Origin: Candidatus Aquicultor sp.
GTDB lineage: Bacteria > Actinomycetota > Aquicultoria > Aquicultorales > Aquicultoraceae
Assembly: GCA_030682615.1 (NCBI GenBank)
Contig: JAUXNY010000137.1
Span: forward strand, 1-36,214
Reading direction: 5' to 3'
Length of the DNA stretch: 36,214 nucleotides
The notes beneath the pieces are model-generated. The model was not told where the DNA came from, did not search any database, and saw only the letters and a list, made by a program, of their open reading frames with translations. Made by a program: the position numbers and the translations under genes. Of the stretch, positions 6,943-16,409 are shown piece after piece; position 1 is the stretch's first letter, and each line of letters opens with the position of its first letter.

Positions 6943-9390
6943 GTGGAGACGATAAAAGTGATTCTTCCCGTCACAGGCATGACGTGAGCGTCGTGCGTGC
7001 GCCGCGTGGAAACGGCGCTTCAGAAAGTAGACGGTGTAATAGGTGTAAACGTCAGCCTGGCGAGCCGGAAGGCGACTGTTGAGATAGATAAGGGCAAAGC
7101 CTCGGTCGACGACCTTTTGGCGGCGATCAAAGAATCAGGCTATGATGTTGCAGCCGAAGAGCTGACAATCCCCATCGGTTTGATGACGTGCGCTTCGTGC
7201 GTGCGTCGCGTGGAGCAAGCGCTCCTCGCGGTAGAGGGAGTATTGTCCGCCAGCGTAAACCTGGCTACCGAAAAGGGGACCGTTGCGTATCTCCCGTCGG
7301 TTGTCACCCCGAACCGAGTCAAGCAGGCGATTATCGATGCGGGATATGAAGTGCGGGAGACTGAAGACGCGGAAGAAGCGCTTAAGTCGCGCACTGAAGC
7401 CGAAGAGATAAAGCGTCGCTTGATCATCGCCGCAGCGCTCACCGCCATCGTGATGATAGGTAGTATGCATGACCTTATCCCCGCGCTGATGTTGGTTCCG
7501 GCCAAGACGAGGTTTCTGATACTTTTAGCCCTGGCAAGCCCGGTTCAGTTCTGGGCCGGCTGGCGTTTCTACCGGGGCGCATATCTTACAGCCAAACACG
7601 GCACTACCGACATGAACACACTGGTTGCGGTCGGAACTACCGCAGCGTATCTCTATAGCATCGCGGTCACATTCGCCCCGGCGGTCTTCGAGGCCCAGGG
7701 GATCATGCCCGCGGTCTACTACGATACCTCGGCGGTGATTATCACCCTTATCCTTTTCGGACGATATCTTGAGGCAAAAGCTAAGGGGAGGGCTTCGGAC
7801 GCTATAAAGACACTCCTTGGGCTCCAGGCGAAGACCGGACGCGTAGTCCGTGACGGCCAAGAGGTCGATATCGCCATCGACGCAATCGTCGCCGGCGATA
7901 TCGTGCTGGTGCGACCCGGAGAGAAAATCCCGGTCGACGGCGTCGTGGTCGACGGCCATTCATCGATAGACGAGTCGATGATAACCGGCGAGAGTATCCC
8001 GGTCGAAAAGCGCGCAGGCGACGAGGTGATAGGTGCGACGATAAACAAGACCGGCGCATTCAAGTTCAGGGCGACCAAGGTCGGCAGCGAGACCGCCTTG
8101 GCGCAAATAGTGAAGCTCGTGGAGGAAGCGCAGGGCTCCAAAGCCCCCATCCAGCGCCTCGCCGACATCGTGGCCAGCTATTTTGTGCCGACGGTCATCA
8201 CCATCGCGGTGCTGACGTTTGTCGTCTGGTACGTCTTTGGCCCGAAACCGGCGTTTACGCCGGCTTTACTAAACTTTGTCGCGGTTCTCATCATAGCTTG
8301 CCCATGCGCGCTTGGGCTGGCCACACCGACGGCCATCATGGTCGGCACCGGCCAGGGCGCGCAGAACGGTATCCTTATCCGTGACGCGCAGGCGCTTGAG
8401 AATGCGCACAAGATAAACACAATCGTTTTGGATAAAACGGGCACTTTGACGCAGGGTAAACCGGTCTTAACCGAGATTGTCGCGGCAGGCGGGTTTGGCG
8501 ACGACGATATTTTGCGATTTGCCGCGTCGGCCGAACGCGGCTCCGAGCACCCGCTCGGTGAAGCGATAGTCGCCCGCGCCAAAGAGCGAGATCTCATCCT
8601 GGGCGAGCCGCGAGATTTCGAGTCGTTCACCGGCCGAGGCATCGGCGCGACCATCGATGGGCGCCGTGTGATGTTGGGCAACGCGCGTCTAATGGAGGAG
8701 CGCAATATCGCGCTCAACGACCTGGCTGCGGCCGCTGAAAAGCTCTCCACCGAGGGCAAGACGCCTATGTATGTCTCGGTCGACACGGAGGCGGTCGGCA
8801 TCGTCGCCGTCGCCGATGTCTTGAAGGAGAACTCGAAGGCCGCCGTTGGGCGGCTTAAGGACATGGGGCTCGAGGTAATTATGATAACCGGCGACAACGA
8901 GCGAACGGCCAAGGCTATCGCGAGCCAAGTCGGCATCGACCGCGTCTTCGCAGAGGTGCTGCCGGCCGATAAAGCCCGCGAGATAAAGCGCCTCCAGGAT
9001 GAGGGACGGGTCGTTGCTATGGTGGGCGACGGCATCAACGATGCACCGGCGCTCGCGCAAGCGAACATCGGTATCGCGATAGGGACCGGCACCGACGTCG
9101 CAATAGAAGCATCCGATATCACGCTGATCAGCGGCGACCTTCAAGGTCTGGTGACGTCGATTGCGCTCAGCCGAAAAACGCTCAAGACCATCTACCAAAA
9201 CCTGTTCTGGGCGTTCTTCTATAACATAATACTAATACCCGTGGCGGCCGGTGTTCTCTACCCGTTCTTCGGGATCAGCCTCAATCCCATGTATGCGGCC
9301 GCAGCGATGGCTTTAAGCTCGGTCTCGGTGGTATCGAACTCGCTGAGGCTTCGCAGGTTCAAGGCGCCGCAGCTCACAGCTTCGATATAG
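6943..9390 (+). CDS. copA: Copper-exporting P1B-type ATPase, candidate selenoprotein (in-frame TGA at codon 15)
   Basis: This 815-codon gene has two N-terminal heavy-metal-associated domains. In the first, the metal motif GMT-x-ASC has TGA at 6985-6987 where the first Cys belongs (C18 is present); in the second, the motif is intact (C83, C86). Then come TGES (348-351), the transport motif CPC (453-455), phosphorylated D497 in [13 protein letters not shown] (695-702) and the C-terminal FYN and MALSS-SVVSNS motifs of Cu(I) pumps. Start GTG 6943 follows AAGGTG at 6932-6937; ATG 6922 is in frame but lacks a ribosome site. If TGA were a stop, reinitiation at GTG 6997 would have no ribosome site and would lose the first motif. 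Reading TGA as selenocysteine restores a full-length protein and fits the hairpin at 6999-7018. A sequencing error or a true nonsense mutation is the alternative. CsoR is the divergent neighbour. Confidence 0.85.
6985..7018 (+). promoter_or_regulatory. Candidate bacterial SECIS element after in-frame TGA
   Basis: TGA is at 6985-6987. A perfect 6-bp stem GCGCCG (6999-7004) / CGGCGC (7013-7018) closes the 8-nt loop CGUGGAAA, which has GU at 7006-7007. The loop begins 17 nt after the TGA, inside the spacing usual for bacterial SECIS hairpins, whose apical loops carry a G-U. The matching stretch of the second metal domain keeps only three Watson-Crick pairs and one wobble of this stem, so the hairpin is specific to the TGA copy. 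Confidence 0.65.
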
Positions 9391-9493
9391 GCAAGTGGGT
9401 GTAAAAGAGCCTCAAAAAGGTTATCATTTAGCCAAGAGAGATTTGAGGTTCGGCGCGTGCCGGGCCTTGCGGTAAATAGCGTGGGGTTAGGGT

Positions 9494-10276
9494 ATGGGTA
9501 TCGAGCTATTTAGAATCGCACAGATATCGGACCTCCATTGCGGAGACAGCCGTTTTGAAGAGAGCCTCATGCTCAGCGCTATTCAGGAGATAAATGAGGC
9601 CGAGCCGAATGTCGTGGTCATTTGCGGCGACATTACGACCGCAGGCTATTTGGACGAGTTCGAGCAAGCCAAAAATTACATCGACATGCTTCGCTGTCCG
9701 ATCAAGATAATCGTCGCCGGCAATCATGACCACCGTAATCTCGGTTACCTCCATTTCGAAAACATGTTTGGCACTCGCTACAAGACCTACGACCTCCAAT
9801 TCGGGATGTCGTCGCAGGATGGTCTCGACGAACGGATAAAGTTCGTCGCCGTCGATTCATGCAAGCCCGACCTCAACGATGGCGAGATAGGCCGCGAGCA
9901 TTACGATTGGCTTAAAGAAGAATTCGCCGTCGAGAACACCTTTAAAGTCTTCATTCTCCACCACCACCTGGTGAGCGTGCCCGGAACGGGGCGCGAGCGA
10001 AATATCGTATGGGATGCGGGCGATGTCTTGGCGCGCTTGCGTGGCGCCGGCGTCAACCTGGTGTTCTGCGGTCACAAGCACGTGCCGTATGTGTGGTCGG
10101 TCTCGAACATGTTGCTTATAAATAGCGGCACCGCCTCGACTTATCGAACCCGTGGCTTTACGGAACCCTCCTATAATATCGTGGAGATATTACCCGGCGA
10201 CGTGGTGGTGAAGACAAAAGTCCCGGGTGAGGATTTTGCCCAGGAATGGAGTTTTCCGCGATATCCCGTCTTTTAA
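9494..10276 (+). CDS. Calcineurin-like metallophosphoesterase
   Basis: This 260-residue cytosolic enzyme has the complete dinuclear metal-site series: DLH near residue 12, GD in ICGDIT, GNHDH in VAGNHDH, a lone His block at HHHLV, and GHKH near the C-terminus. The order and spacing resemble class III cyclic-nucleotide phosphodiesterases of the CpdA type, but the true substrate cannot be read from sequence. There is no signal peptide. It starts 103 bp after copA and is followed 73 bp later by a ROK kinase gene, with no sign of a shared pathway. Confidence 0.85.
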   Translation: MGIELFRIAQISDLHCGDSRFEESLMLSAIQEINEAEPNVVVICGDITTAGYLDEFEQAKNYIDMLRCPIKIIVAGNHDHRNLGYLHFENMFGTRYKTYDLQFGMSSQDGLDERIKFVAVDSCKPDLNDGEIGREHYDWLKEEFAVENTFKVFILHHHLVSVPGTGRERNIVWDAGDVLARLRGAGVNLVFCGHKHVPYVWSVSNMLLINSGTASTYRTRGFTEPSYNIVEILPGDVVVKTKVPGEDFAQEWSFPRYPVF

Positions 10277-10349
10277 CGAAGGAACTGCGGGCCGGTTGAG
10301 GAATTTAACACTTAGCTTTAGTAGCGTGATTGAAAAGGGTGGTATTTAT

Positions 10350-11318
10350 ATGAGTTCGCGAAGTGTGGCAATCGGAGTCGATATCGGCGGCACAAAGATC
10401 GCCGCAGCGACCGTCGACCGGCAGGGAAACATCGTCTCGGCGCACACGATCTCCACACCATTGCAATCGAGCGAAGTCGCGGTCGATGCGATTACTCAGC
10501 TCATAGAGACCATCAAGACAGCCTCGTCCGGGATAGTCGAGCCGGTGGGCATCGGCATCGCGGTGGCGGGTACCGTCGACTGGGCGCACGGGACTATTGT
10601 GCAATCGCCGAACCTTCCTTTTAGCGACATAAAGCTTCGCGCGATAATCGAAAAGAGCTGTGGGCTGCCGACAGTCCTCGACAACGACGCCAACCTCGCG
10701 ACCTTTGGAGAGAAGCACTACGGGACCGCGCGCGATGCCAACCACATTGTCGGCCTGACACTCGGCACCGGCATCGGCTCGGGCATTATTTGCGATGGGC
10801 GTCTGTACCGGGGAGCGACCGGCAGTGCCGCTGAGCTGGGGCATATGGTAATAACCGCGGAAGGTCCGCGATGCACGTGCGGCTCGTATGGATGTTTCGA
10901 GGAGATGGCGTCAGGAAGAGCGCTCGTTCGCCTTGCAAAAGAGCGGGTCGTGCTCGATGGGGGCGGTCTCATCGGTGAGATGGCCGGTGGCGACCCGGCG
11001 CTCGTAACCGGCCCGATGGTGACCGAAGCGGCCCACCAGGGCGACGTCGCAGCAAACGAGGTCTTCGCCGAGGTCGGGTTCTGGCTCGGAATAGGCATCA
11101 ATAATATTATCAACATTTTCAACCCGGAAATCGTAGTCATCGACGGTGGCATGGCCGAAGCCGGCGAGCTGGTGCTCGCACCGGCTAGAGCCGTCGTGGC
11201 CGAGAGAGCTCTTCACCCGAATAAAGATGTCGCGAAAATCGTCCGTGGTCAACTCGGAAACCAGGCCGGTATGCTCGGTGCGGCCGCCCTCGTTTTCGAG
11301 ACCTTCGATGCCGGGTAG
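10350..11318 (+). CDS. ROK-family sugar kinase (glucokinase-like)
   Basis: This 322-residue kinase has the ATP-binding motif DIGGTK (11-16), the catalytic NDAN (112-115, D113), the phosphate motif GTGIGSG (139-145) and the ROK zinc site H165, C175, C177, C182 within the CTCGSYGCFEE signature. It would phosphorylate glucose or a related hexose with ATP. Start ATG 10350 has AAGGGTGG upstream. An earlier in-frame start at 10227 would overlap the preceding gene by 50 bp and lacks support. No DNA-binding domain is present, so it is a kinase and not a ROK repressor. Confidence 0.9.
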   Translation: MSSRSVAIGVDIGGTKIAAATVDRQGNIVSAHTISTPLQSSEVAVDAITQLIETIKTASSGIVEPVGIGIAVAGTVDWAHGTIVQSPNLPFSDIKLRAIIEKSCGLPTVLDNDANLATFGEKHYGTARDANHIVGLTLGTGIGSGIICDGRLYRGATGSAAELGHMVITAEGPRCTCGSYGCFEEMASGRALVRLAKERVVLDGGGLIGEMAGGDPALVTGPMVTEAAHQGDVAANEVFAEVGFWLGIGINNIINIFNPEIVVIDGGMAEAGELVLAPARAVVAERALHPNKDVAKIVRGQLGNQAGMLGAAALVFETFDAG

Positions 11319-11541
11319 CTCTAATCAGAAGCTCAAGCCTTCTCTTTGCGCTGAATGACACATCAACCATCCGCATAAATAGTCACAAATCCCTTATTAA
11401 GCCGGCATTTCTAGTTTTCCGATGGCCCGAAGCGGGTAAATTACTGTCAATACGTCTCAGGATTTTGAGGTTAAAATTGGTGACTCGATAATCAACACTA
11501 TTAATATGCCAAAGTTTAGCCCGGTACTTATAGAGTGAAGC

Positions 11542-11559
11542 TCAGCCCTTTAGGGCTGA
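11542..11559 (+). promoter_or_regulatory. Hairpin in the 5' leader of the Lon-like gene
   Basis: TCAGCCC (11542-11548) pairs with GGGCTGA (11553-11559) around a TTTA loop. No T-run follows, so it is not a terminator. It ends 26 bp before the start codon and could stabilise or regulate the message. The rest of the 267-bp gap 11319-11585 shows only AT-rich, promoter-like sequence without a clear match. Confidence 0.4.
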
Positions 11560-11585
11560 CTGTCATAGCGGCGAAAGGGGATAAA

Positions 11586-14072
11586 ATGGGTTCAAAGACG
11601 GTCAAAAAAACAACAGGTAAGCCGGCCGAAGTGCCTGTCGAAGGCCTTCGAAAGGTGTGCGACGCGAGCATCTTTAAGTTTAGCTCCACCGACGAGGTCG
11701 AGCCGCTCGAGGGAACGGTCGGGCAAGCGAGAGCGCTCGAAGCGATAGAGTTCGGTTTGGGCATCAAGACAAAAGGTTTTAACCTTTATGCATCCGGGCC
11801 CCTTGGGGTGGGCAAGACCTCGACTGTCAAAGCCTATATTCAGAAGCGGGCCAAGGAGGAGCCTGTTCCCGACGACTGGTGCTATGTCAACAATTTTGTC
11901 GACCCCGACCGCCCGTTGGCGATAGCGCTTCCCGCCGGCCGCAGCAGGGAATTCGCCAAACACATGGATGAGCTTATCGAGAGCGCGCGGGAAGAAATCC
12001 CGAAGGCCTTCGAGAGCAAAGAGTATGAGGAGCGCAAATCGCGTATCGGAAATGATTTCGAAGCCGAAAAAGAAAAAGGTTTCGGCGAGATAGAGAAGAA
12101 AGCGGAGGAGCGTGGTTTTGCGGTCGACATAACTCCCTCGGGCATCGCCACGCTTCCGTTGAGAAAAGGGAGACCTTTGCGCAGAGAAGAGTTCGGTCTC
12201 CTCCCCGATCAGGAGCGCAAAGAGATTCAAACGGCGGCGGAAGGGCTGCAATCCGAGATTAACGAGGTCTTAGGTCGTATACGGCGAACCGAAAAGGAAG
12301 CCAAGCAGAAAGTCCAGGAGCTGGACAAAGAGACTTCACTCTTTGCGATAGGCCACTTGCTCCAGGATTTACGCGATAATTATAAAGACCACGCCAAAGT
12401 CATCGCTTATCTCGAGCAGATAGAGAAGGATATCATCGAGAATTTGAACGATTTTCGCGTCAGCGAGAAGCCGATGGCGGCTATGCCCGGCCTCGAGGCG
12501 CTTCAGAAGCAGCCGACTTTCGACCGGTACAAGGTAAACGTCGTCGTTAACAACAGCGATCTCGAGGGCGCCCCGGTCGATTTTGAGCTTAACCCTTCGT
12601 ATTATAATCTGACCGGTAAAACCGAGTATAAGGCGACCTTTGGCGCGATGAGCACCGACTTTACGTTGATAAAAGCGGGCGCGTTCCACCGGGCTAACGG
12701 TGGTTATTTACTTGTGAACATATTGGACCTGCTGATGAGCCCGCTCGCATGGGATATGCTAAAACGCGCTTTGCACAGCGAGGAGATACGGATCGAGCTG
12801 ATGGGAGAGCAATTCAGGACGATTCCGGCTTCGACCATCAAGCCGGAGCCTATTCCGCTCAACGTCAAAGTGGTCTTAGTCGGAAGCCCGCGTATATATA
12901 TGCTCCTCTACCAGATGGACGAGGACTTCAGGGAGCTTTTCAAAGTGAAAGCCGACTTCAATATAGAGATGGACCGTACCGATGAGCACATGAAAAAATA
13001 CGCGAGCTTTATCAGTAGCAGGGTCCAAGAGGCTAAACTTAAACCATTTGACCCGTCGGGAGTCGCGAAAATCGTCGAGTACGGCTCATGGCTCGCGGGC
13101 GACCAGAAGAAGCTCTCGACCCGCTTTATGGACATAGGCGATATCGCCAGCGAGGCGAGTTATTGGGCCGCTGCCGATAACGGCTCCGTAGTCGTCAATG
13201 CCGGGCATGTGGACAGGGCGGTCGAGCACAAGCGATTCCGGTCCAATATGATAGAGGCCAAGACGCAGGAGCTTATCGATAGAGATATCGTGATGATAAA
13301 GACCGAGGGTGAGGTCGTTGGGCAAATCAACGCGCTCTCTATCATAAGTTTGGGTGATTACTATTTCGGCCGGCCCTCCCGGATTACGGGTAAGGTCCAT
13401 CTCGGCAAGCGAGGCGTCGTCGATATCGAGCGCGAGATATCGATGAGTGGTCCCAGCCACAGCAAGGGCGTCCTCATTCTCGCGAATTATCTGGCCAGCA
13501 TGTACGCGATAGACAAGCCGTTGTCGATGTCGGCGAGTATCACATTCGAGCAGAGTTACGAAGGTGTCGACGGCGACAGTGCGTCGAGCACCGAGCTTTA
13601 CACGATTCTCTCGGCGCTCTCCGGCCTGCCCATCAAGCAGAACATGGCGGTTACCGGCTCGGTCAATCAGCACGGGGAGATTCAACCCATCGGCGGGGTC
13701 AACCGCAAGATAGAAGGGTTCTTCGATGTCTGCAAGGCGCGCGGCCTCACCGGGGAGCAGGGCGTTCTCATACCCGTGCAAAACCTCGATAACCTTATGC
13801 TAAAGAACGAGGTTTTGGAGGCGGTAGAGGCGAGACAGTTTCATATTTATCCGGTGCGCACGATAGATGAGGGTGTCGCGATACTGACCGGGGTCGAGGC
13901 CGGTTCAAGAGCCGAAGACGGGACGTTCCCGGAGGGCACCGTTCACTACATGGCGAACGAGAAACTAAAAGAGATGGCCGAAAAACTAAAAGCCTACGAG
14001 TTCGGCACGGCACATACGGCGGGCGAAGCAGCGAGCGGGCAGGAAGCCGCTGAAGTCGTGGGCAAAGATTGA
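11586..14072 (+). CDS. Lon-related ATP-dependent protease (AAA_32 / Lon_C type)
   Basis: This 828-residue protein belongs to the LonB/YcbZ-like group: an N-terminal AAA module with Walker A GPLGVGKTS (71-79), a long charged coiled-coil insertion (about 130-270), and a C-terminal Lon protease domain. The catalytic dyad is S665 (VDGDSASS) and K708 (GGVNRKIEGF), 43 residues apart as in E. coli Lon. There is no Lon_N substrate domain and no transmembrane segment. Expected role: degradation of misfolded or specific regulatory proteins in the cytosol. Start ATG 11586 follows AAAGGGG; an upstream GTG (11535) would run through the leader hairpin. It ends in a low-complexity Ala/Gly/Glu tail. Confidence 0.9.
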   Translation: MGSKTVKKTTGKPAEVPVEGLRKVCDASIFKFSSTDEVEPLEGTVGQARALEAIEFGLGIKTKGFNLYASGPLGVGKTSTVKAYIQKRAKEEPVPDDWCYVNNFVDPDRPLAIALPAGRSREFAKHMDELIESAREEIPKAFESKEYEERKSRIGNDFEAEKEKGFGEIEKKAEERGFAVDITPSGIATLPLRKGRPLRREEFGLLPDQERKEIQTAAEGLQSEINEVLGRIRRTEKEAKQKVQELDKETSLFAIGHLLQDLRDNYKDHAKVIAYLEQIEKDIIENLNDFRVSEKPMAAMPGLEALQKQPTFDRYKVNVVVNNSDLEGAPVDFELNPSYYNLTGKTEYKATFGAMSTDFTLIKAGAFHRANGGYLLVNILDLLMSPLAWDMLKRALHSEEIRIELMGEQFRTIPASTIKPEPIPLNVKVVLVGSPRIYMLLYQMDEDFRELFKVKADFNIEMDRTDEHMKKYASFISSRVQEAKLKPFDPSGVAKIVEYGSWLAGDQKKLSTRFMDIGDIASEASYWAAADNGSVVVNAGHVDRAVEHKRFRSNMIEAKTQELIDRDIVMIKTEGEVVGQINALSIISLGDYYFGRPSRITGKVHLGKRGVVDIEREISMSGPSHSKGVLILANYLASMYAIDKPLSMSASITFEQSYEGVDGDSASSTELYTILSALSGLPIKQNMAVTGSVNQHGEIQPIGGVNRKIEGFFDVCKARGLTGEQGVLIPVQNLDNLMLKNEVLEAVEARQFHIYPVRTIDEGVAILTGVEAGSRAEDGTFPEGTVHYMANEKLKEMAEKLKAYEFGTAHTAGEAASGQEAAEVVGKD

Positions 14073-14101
14073 GTAAGGGCCGAGTATGTCAGCACGGTTG
14101 G

Positions 14102-14195
14102 CGACGATGATAAGGTTGTGCAATAATCGTTCACATAGTAAGTCCGCGCTTGTATGAGTATTGCGCAACCTTCATTGCATCGTCGTCGACTTTTT
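14102..14195 (+). terminator. Large stem-loop with T-run between lon and the DUF362 gene
   Basis: A 14-nt arm (14112-14125) pairs with 14159-14172 with one G-U pair. An outer arm CGACGAT (14102-14108) pairs with ATCGTCG (14179-14185) across a small asymmetric internal loop. TTTTT at 14191-14195 follows closely. The loop is about 33 nt. It may terminate lon transcription. Because the ribosome site of the next gene starts at 14201, it could also act as an attenuator for the DUF362 gene. Confidence 0.5.
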
Positions 14196-14210
14196 AATTT
14201 GAGGTGGTCT

Positions 14211-15299
14211 ATGTCGAACGTATATCTGAGCAGATTTTCCGGGAAGCATAAGAGCCGGCTGACCAAGACTGAGGAACTCTTCGAGCGGGCCGGTTTCGCG
14301 TCGCTCATCTCACCCGGCGACATCGTCGCCATCAAGGTTCATTTTGGAGAACGAGGCAACACGGCTTTTCTGTCGCCGCTATATGTGAGGCGTATCGTTG
14401 ACAAGATAAAGGCGGCCGGGGGCAAACCGTTTATCACAGACGCCAATACGTTGTATGTGGGAACGCGGTCGAATGCGGTCGACCATCTTACGACCGCGCT
14501 CGAAAACGGTTTTAGCTATACGACGGTCGGTGCGCCGCTCGTCATAGCCGACGGCTTAAACGGAAAGGATTACGTGGCCGTTGAAATCGAGGGCAAGCAC
14601 TTCAAAGAAGCCAAGTTGGGGAGCGCTGTCGTCCACGCAAATGCTATGATCGTGCTGACTCACTTTAAAGGGCATGAGTTGACCGGTTTTGGCGGAGCCC
14701 TCAAGAATGTCGGCATGGGCCTTGGCTGCCGTAGTGCGAAACAGATGATGCACTCCGATGTCTTACCCGAAGTCGATGAGGAGACCTGCACCGCGTGCGG
14801 TGATTGTGTCGAGTGGTGTCCCACCGGAGCCATCGCCGTTACCGAAACGGCAAAGATAGATTCGGCGGCGTGCATCGGTTGCGGGGAATGCACGGTGACT
14901 TGCTCGTTTGGAGCAATCATGGTCAACTGGAAGACCGAGCCGCGGATCATTCAAGAGAAAATCGTCGAGTACACCTGGGCGGCGGTAAAAGATAAACCCG
15001 GCAAAGTCGGATACGTCAATTTTGTTATGGACGTCAGTCCGGATTGCGACTGCTGGGGCTGGAACGACACACCTATAGTCCCCGATATCGGCATCGCGGC
15101 GTCGCTCGACCCCATAGCGATAGACCAGGCCTGCGTCGATCTGGTCAACGATACGTTGGGAATCGCGGGCCGGCTCGAGCGGGTCGACGACCCCGACAAA
15201 TTCGGCCATATCAGCGGTATCGACTGGCGTCCGCAGCTTGCGTATGGCGAGGAAATCGGGCTTGGCACGCGTGCCTACAAGCTGGTAACGATAGAGTAA
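14211..15299 (+). CDS. DUF362 protein with two [4Fe-4S] ferredoxin clusters
   Basis: This 362-residue protein starts with a DUF362 domain (about 1-180) and continues with a bacterial ferredoxin module: CTACGDCVEWC and CIGCGECTVTC supply eight Cys for two [4Fe-4S] clusters, each followed by the remote CP or CS segment. The C-terminal part returns to DUF362-type sequence with a DCDCW motif. Such proteins are common in anaerobes, and the reaction is unknown. Start ATG 14211 uses GAGGTGG at 14201-14207; an earlier frame start at 14154 would fall inside the hairpin. It points to an anaerobic or microaerobic host. Confidence 0.88.
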   Translation: MSNVYLSRFSGKHKSRLTKTEELFERAGFASLISPGDIVAIKVHFGERGNTAFLSPLYVRRIVDKIKAAGGKPFITDANTLYVGTRSNAVDHLTTALENGFSYTTVGAPLVIADGLNGKDYVAVEIEGKHFKEAKLGSAVVHANAMIVLTHFKGHELTGFGGALKNVGMGLGCRSAKQMMHSDVLPEVDEETCTACGDCVEWCPTGAIAVTETAKIDSAACIGCGECTVTCSFGAIMVNWKTEPRIIQEKIVEYTWAAVKDKPGKVGYVNFVMDVSPDCDCWGWNDTPIVPDIGIAASLDPIAIDQACVDLVNDTLGIAGRLERVDDPDKFGHISGIDWRPQLAYGEEIGLGTRAYKLVTIE

Positions 15300-15443
15300 T
15301 ATGCCTGCTAGACAGCTAATATCAGAAAGCTAATCAGATAACTAAAGTATTAAGGAGACGCACCTCTGGCCAGCGCCAAGCAGGGGATGGTTCGGGGTTT
15401 GACGAATACCACTGTAGTCATTGCTTTTAAGGGGTTGATAAGA

Positions 15444-16382
15444 GTGGAGTACGGAAAGCTTCTGTCGCATTCCGCCGGGCTGGTCTGGCGCAACAAGACA
15501 ATATGGTTGTTTGGCGTTTTTCTGAGCCTCTCCAGCGGTGCCGGCAACCTCGTCAACTATACAGCCGACGAGCGGGATATCGAGCGGGTTCAAGAACGTA
15601 TCGATTCTTTTGCGGGCAGCCTGACCGGGGAGACGCTCATCATGCTCCTCGCCGGATTGGTCGCTTTTATAGTCTTTAGCATCGTCGTATATCTAATCGT
15701 CACCGGCGCGCTCATCGGGCTGGTGGGGGACGCAGCGGCGGGAAAGCGAGCGCGTTTCGGCCGTGGTCTCGGTGTCGGCATCCGCAAGGCTATCCCGATT
15801 CTCGGCGCCGCCCTGCTGCTTTGGATTCCCTTTATGATTATACTTACGATAGTCGCCATAGCCGATATCTACCTCTTCATCGCCGTAACGCGATCTACTT
15901 CTGACGTCTCCATCCCCACAATCGTTATTTTGGTCTTCGCCACCGCGCTCGCCATACTTATCTTCATCGCTTCGGGAATCGCAATCGCCACAATAGGCCG
16001 CTTCGCCAACCGCTTCATCGTAATCGATGGAAAGCGGGCTTTCGCCGCAGTGAGGCGAGCGTCGGTGCTTTTCAGGCGCGAACTCGGTTCCGCGATTTTG
16101 ACCTGGCTAATAATGTTCGGCCTCACCGTTGCCTTTATCGCGTTTGCCGGGGGGCTGGTCGCGGTTGTAATACTTGCGGTCAAAGCGCTGTTCGGGACGA
16201 GCCTCGTTGTCGCCCTGTCGGTCGCCGCCGCCCTTTTCTTGGCAGCTCTAATCCCGTACGGTTTTTTCGAAGCCTTCGGGAGCACCTTCTGGACGCTGGC
16301 ATTTCTTGCGTTGCGTGAGCGGATAAGCGATAATCTGGGCACGGACGAGACAGCGTCACCGGCCTCTGATAATGGACCCTAG
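15444..16382 (+). CDS. Polytopic membrane protein of unknown function
   Basis: This 312-residue protein has roughly six hydrophobic segments, with long Ala/Ile/Val-rich helices at about 20-35, 75-100, 125-150, 160-190, 215-245 and 255-280. A soluble loop between the first two helices holds a charged helix. The layout resembles the DUF4013 / glycerophosphodiester-phosphodiesterase membrane-domain group, including a stretch near residues 195-215 with VIDGKRAFAAVRRA. Function is unknown. Start GTG 15444 is chosen because AAGGGG at 15429-15434 precedes it and it begins with a basic segment before the first helix. rsmI follows 27 bp later, so the two may be co-transcribed. Confidence 0.7.
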   Translation: MEYGKLLSHSAGLVWRNKTIWLFGVFLSLSSGAGNLVNYTADERDIERVQERIDSFAGSLTGETLIMLLAGLVAFIVFSIVVYLIVTGALIGLVGDAAAGKRARFGRGLGVGIRKAIPILGAALLLWIPFMIILTIVAIADIYLFIAVTRSTSDVSIPTIVILVFATALAILIFIASGIAIATIGRFANRFIVIDGKRAFAAVRRASVLFRRELGSAILTWLIMFGLTVAFIAFAGGLVAVVILAVKALFGTSLVVALSVAAALFLAALIPYGFFEAFGSTFWTLAFLALRERISDNLGTDETASPASDNGP

Positions 16383-16409
16383 AGCGGCGCTGTCTATTAA
16401 GGAGTCGCT

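Noticed and set aside
8178-9122. 314-codon open frame on the minus strand inside copA
   Set aside because: It is a shadow of the highly conserved ATPase coding strand; its composition is Ser/Ala/Thr-rich with no family features.
6997-9390. copA starting at GTG 6997, with the TGA as an ordinary upstream stop
   Set aside because: No ribosome site precedes 6997, the protein would begin in the middle of the metal motif, and the codons before the TGA encode the expected domain start after a good ribosome site. It remains the fallback if the genome lacks selenocysteine machinery.
9395-9450. CCTCAAA/TTTGAGG inverted repeat as copA terminator
   Set aside because: The 7-bp arms are 25 nt apart and no T-run follows; the support is too weak for a feature.
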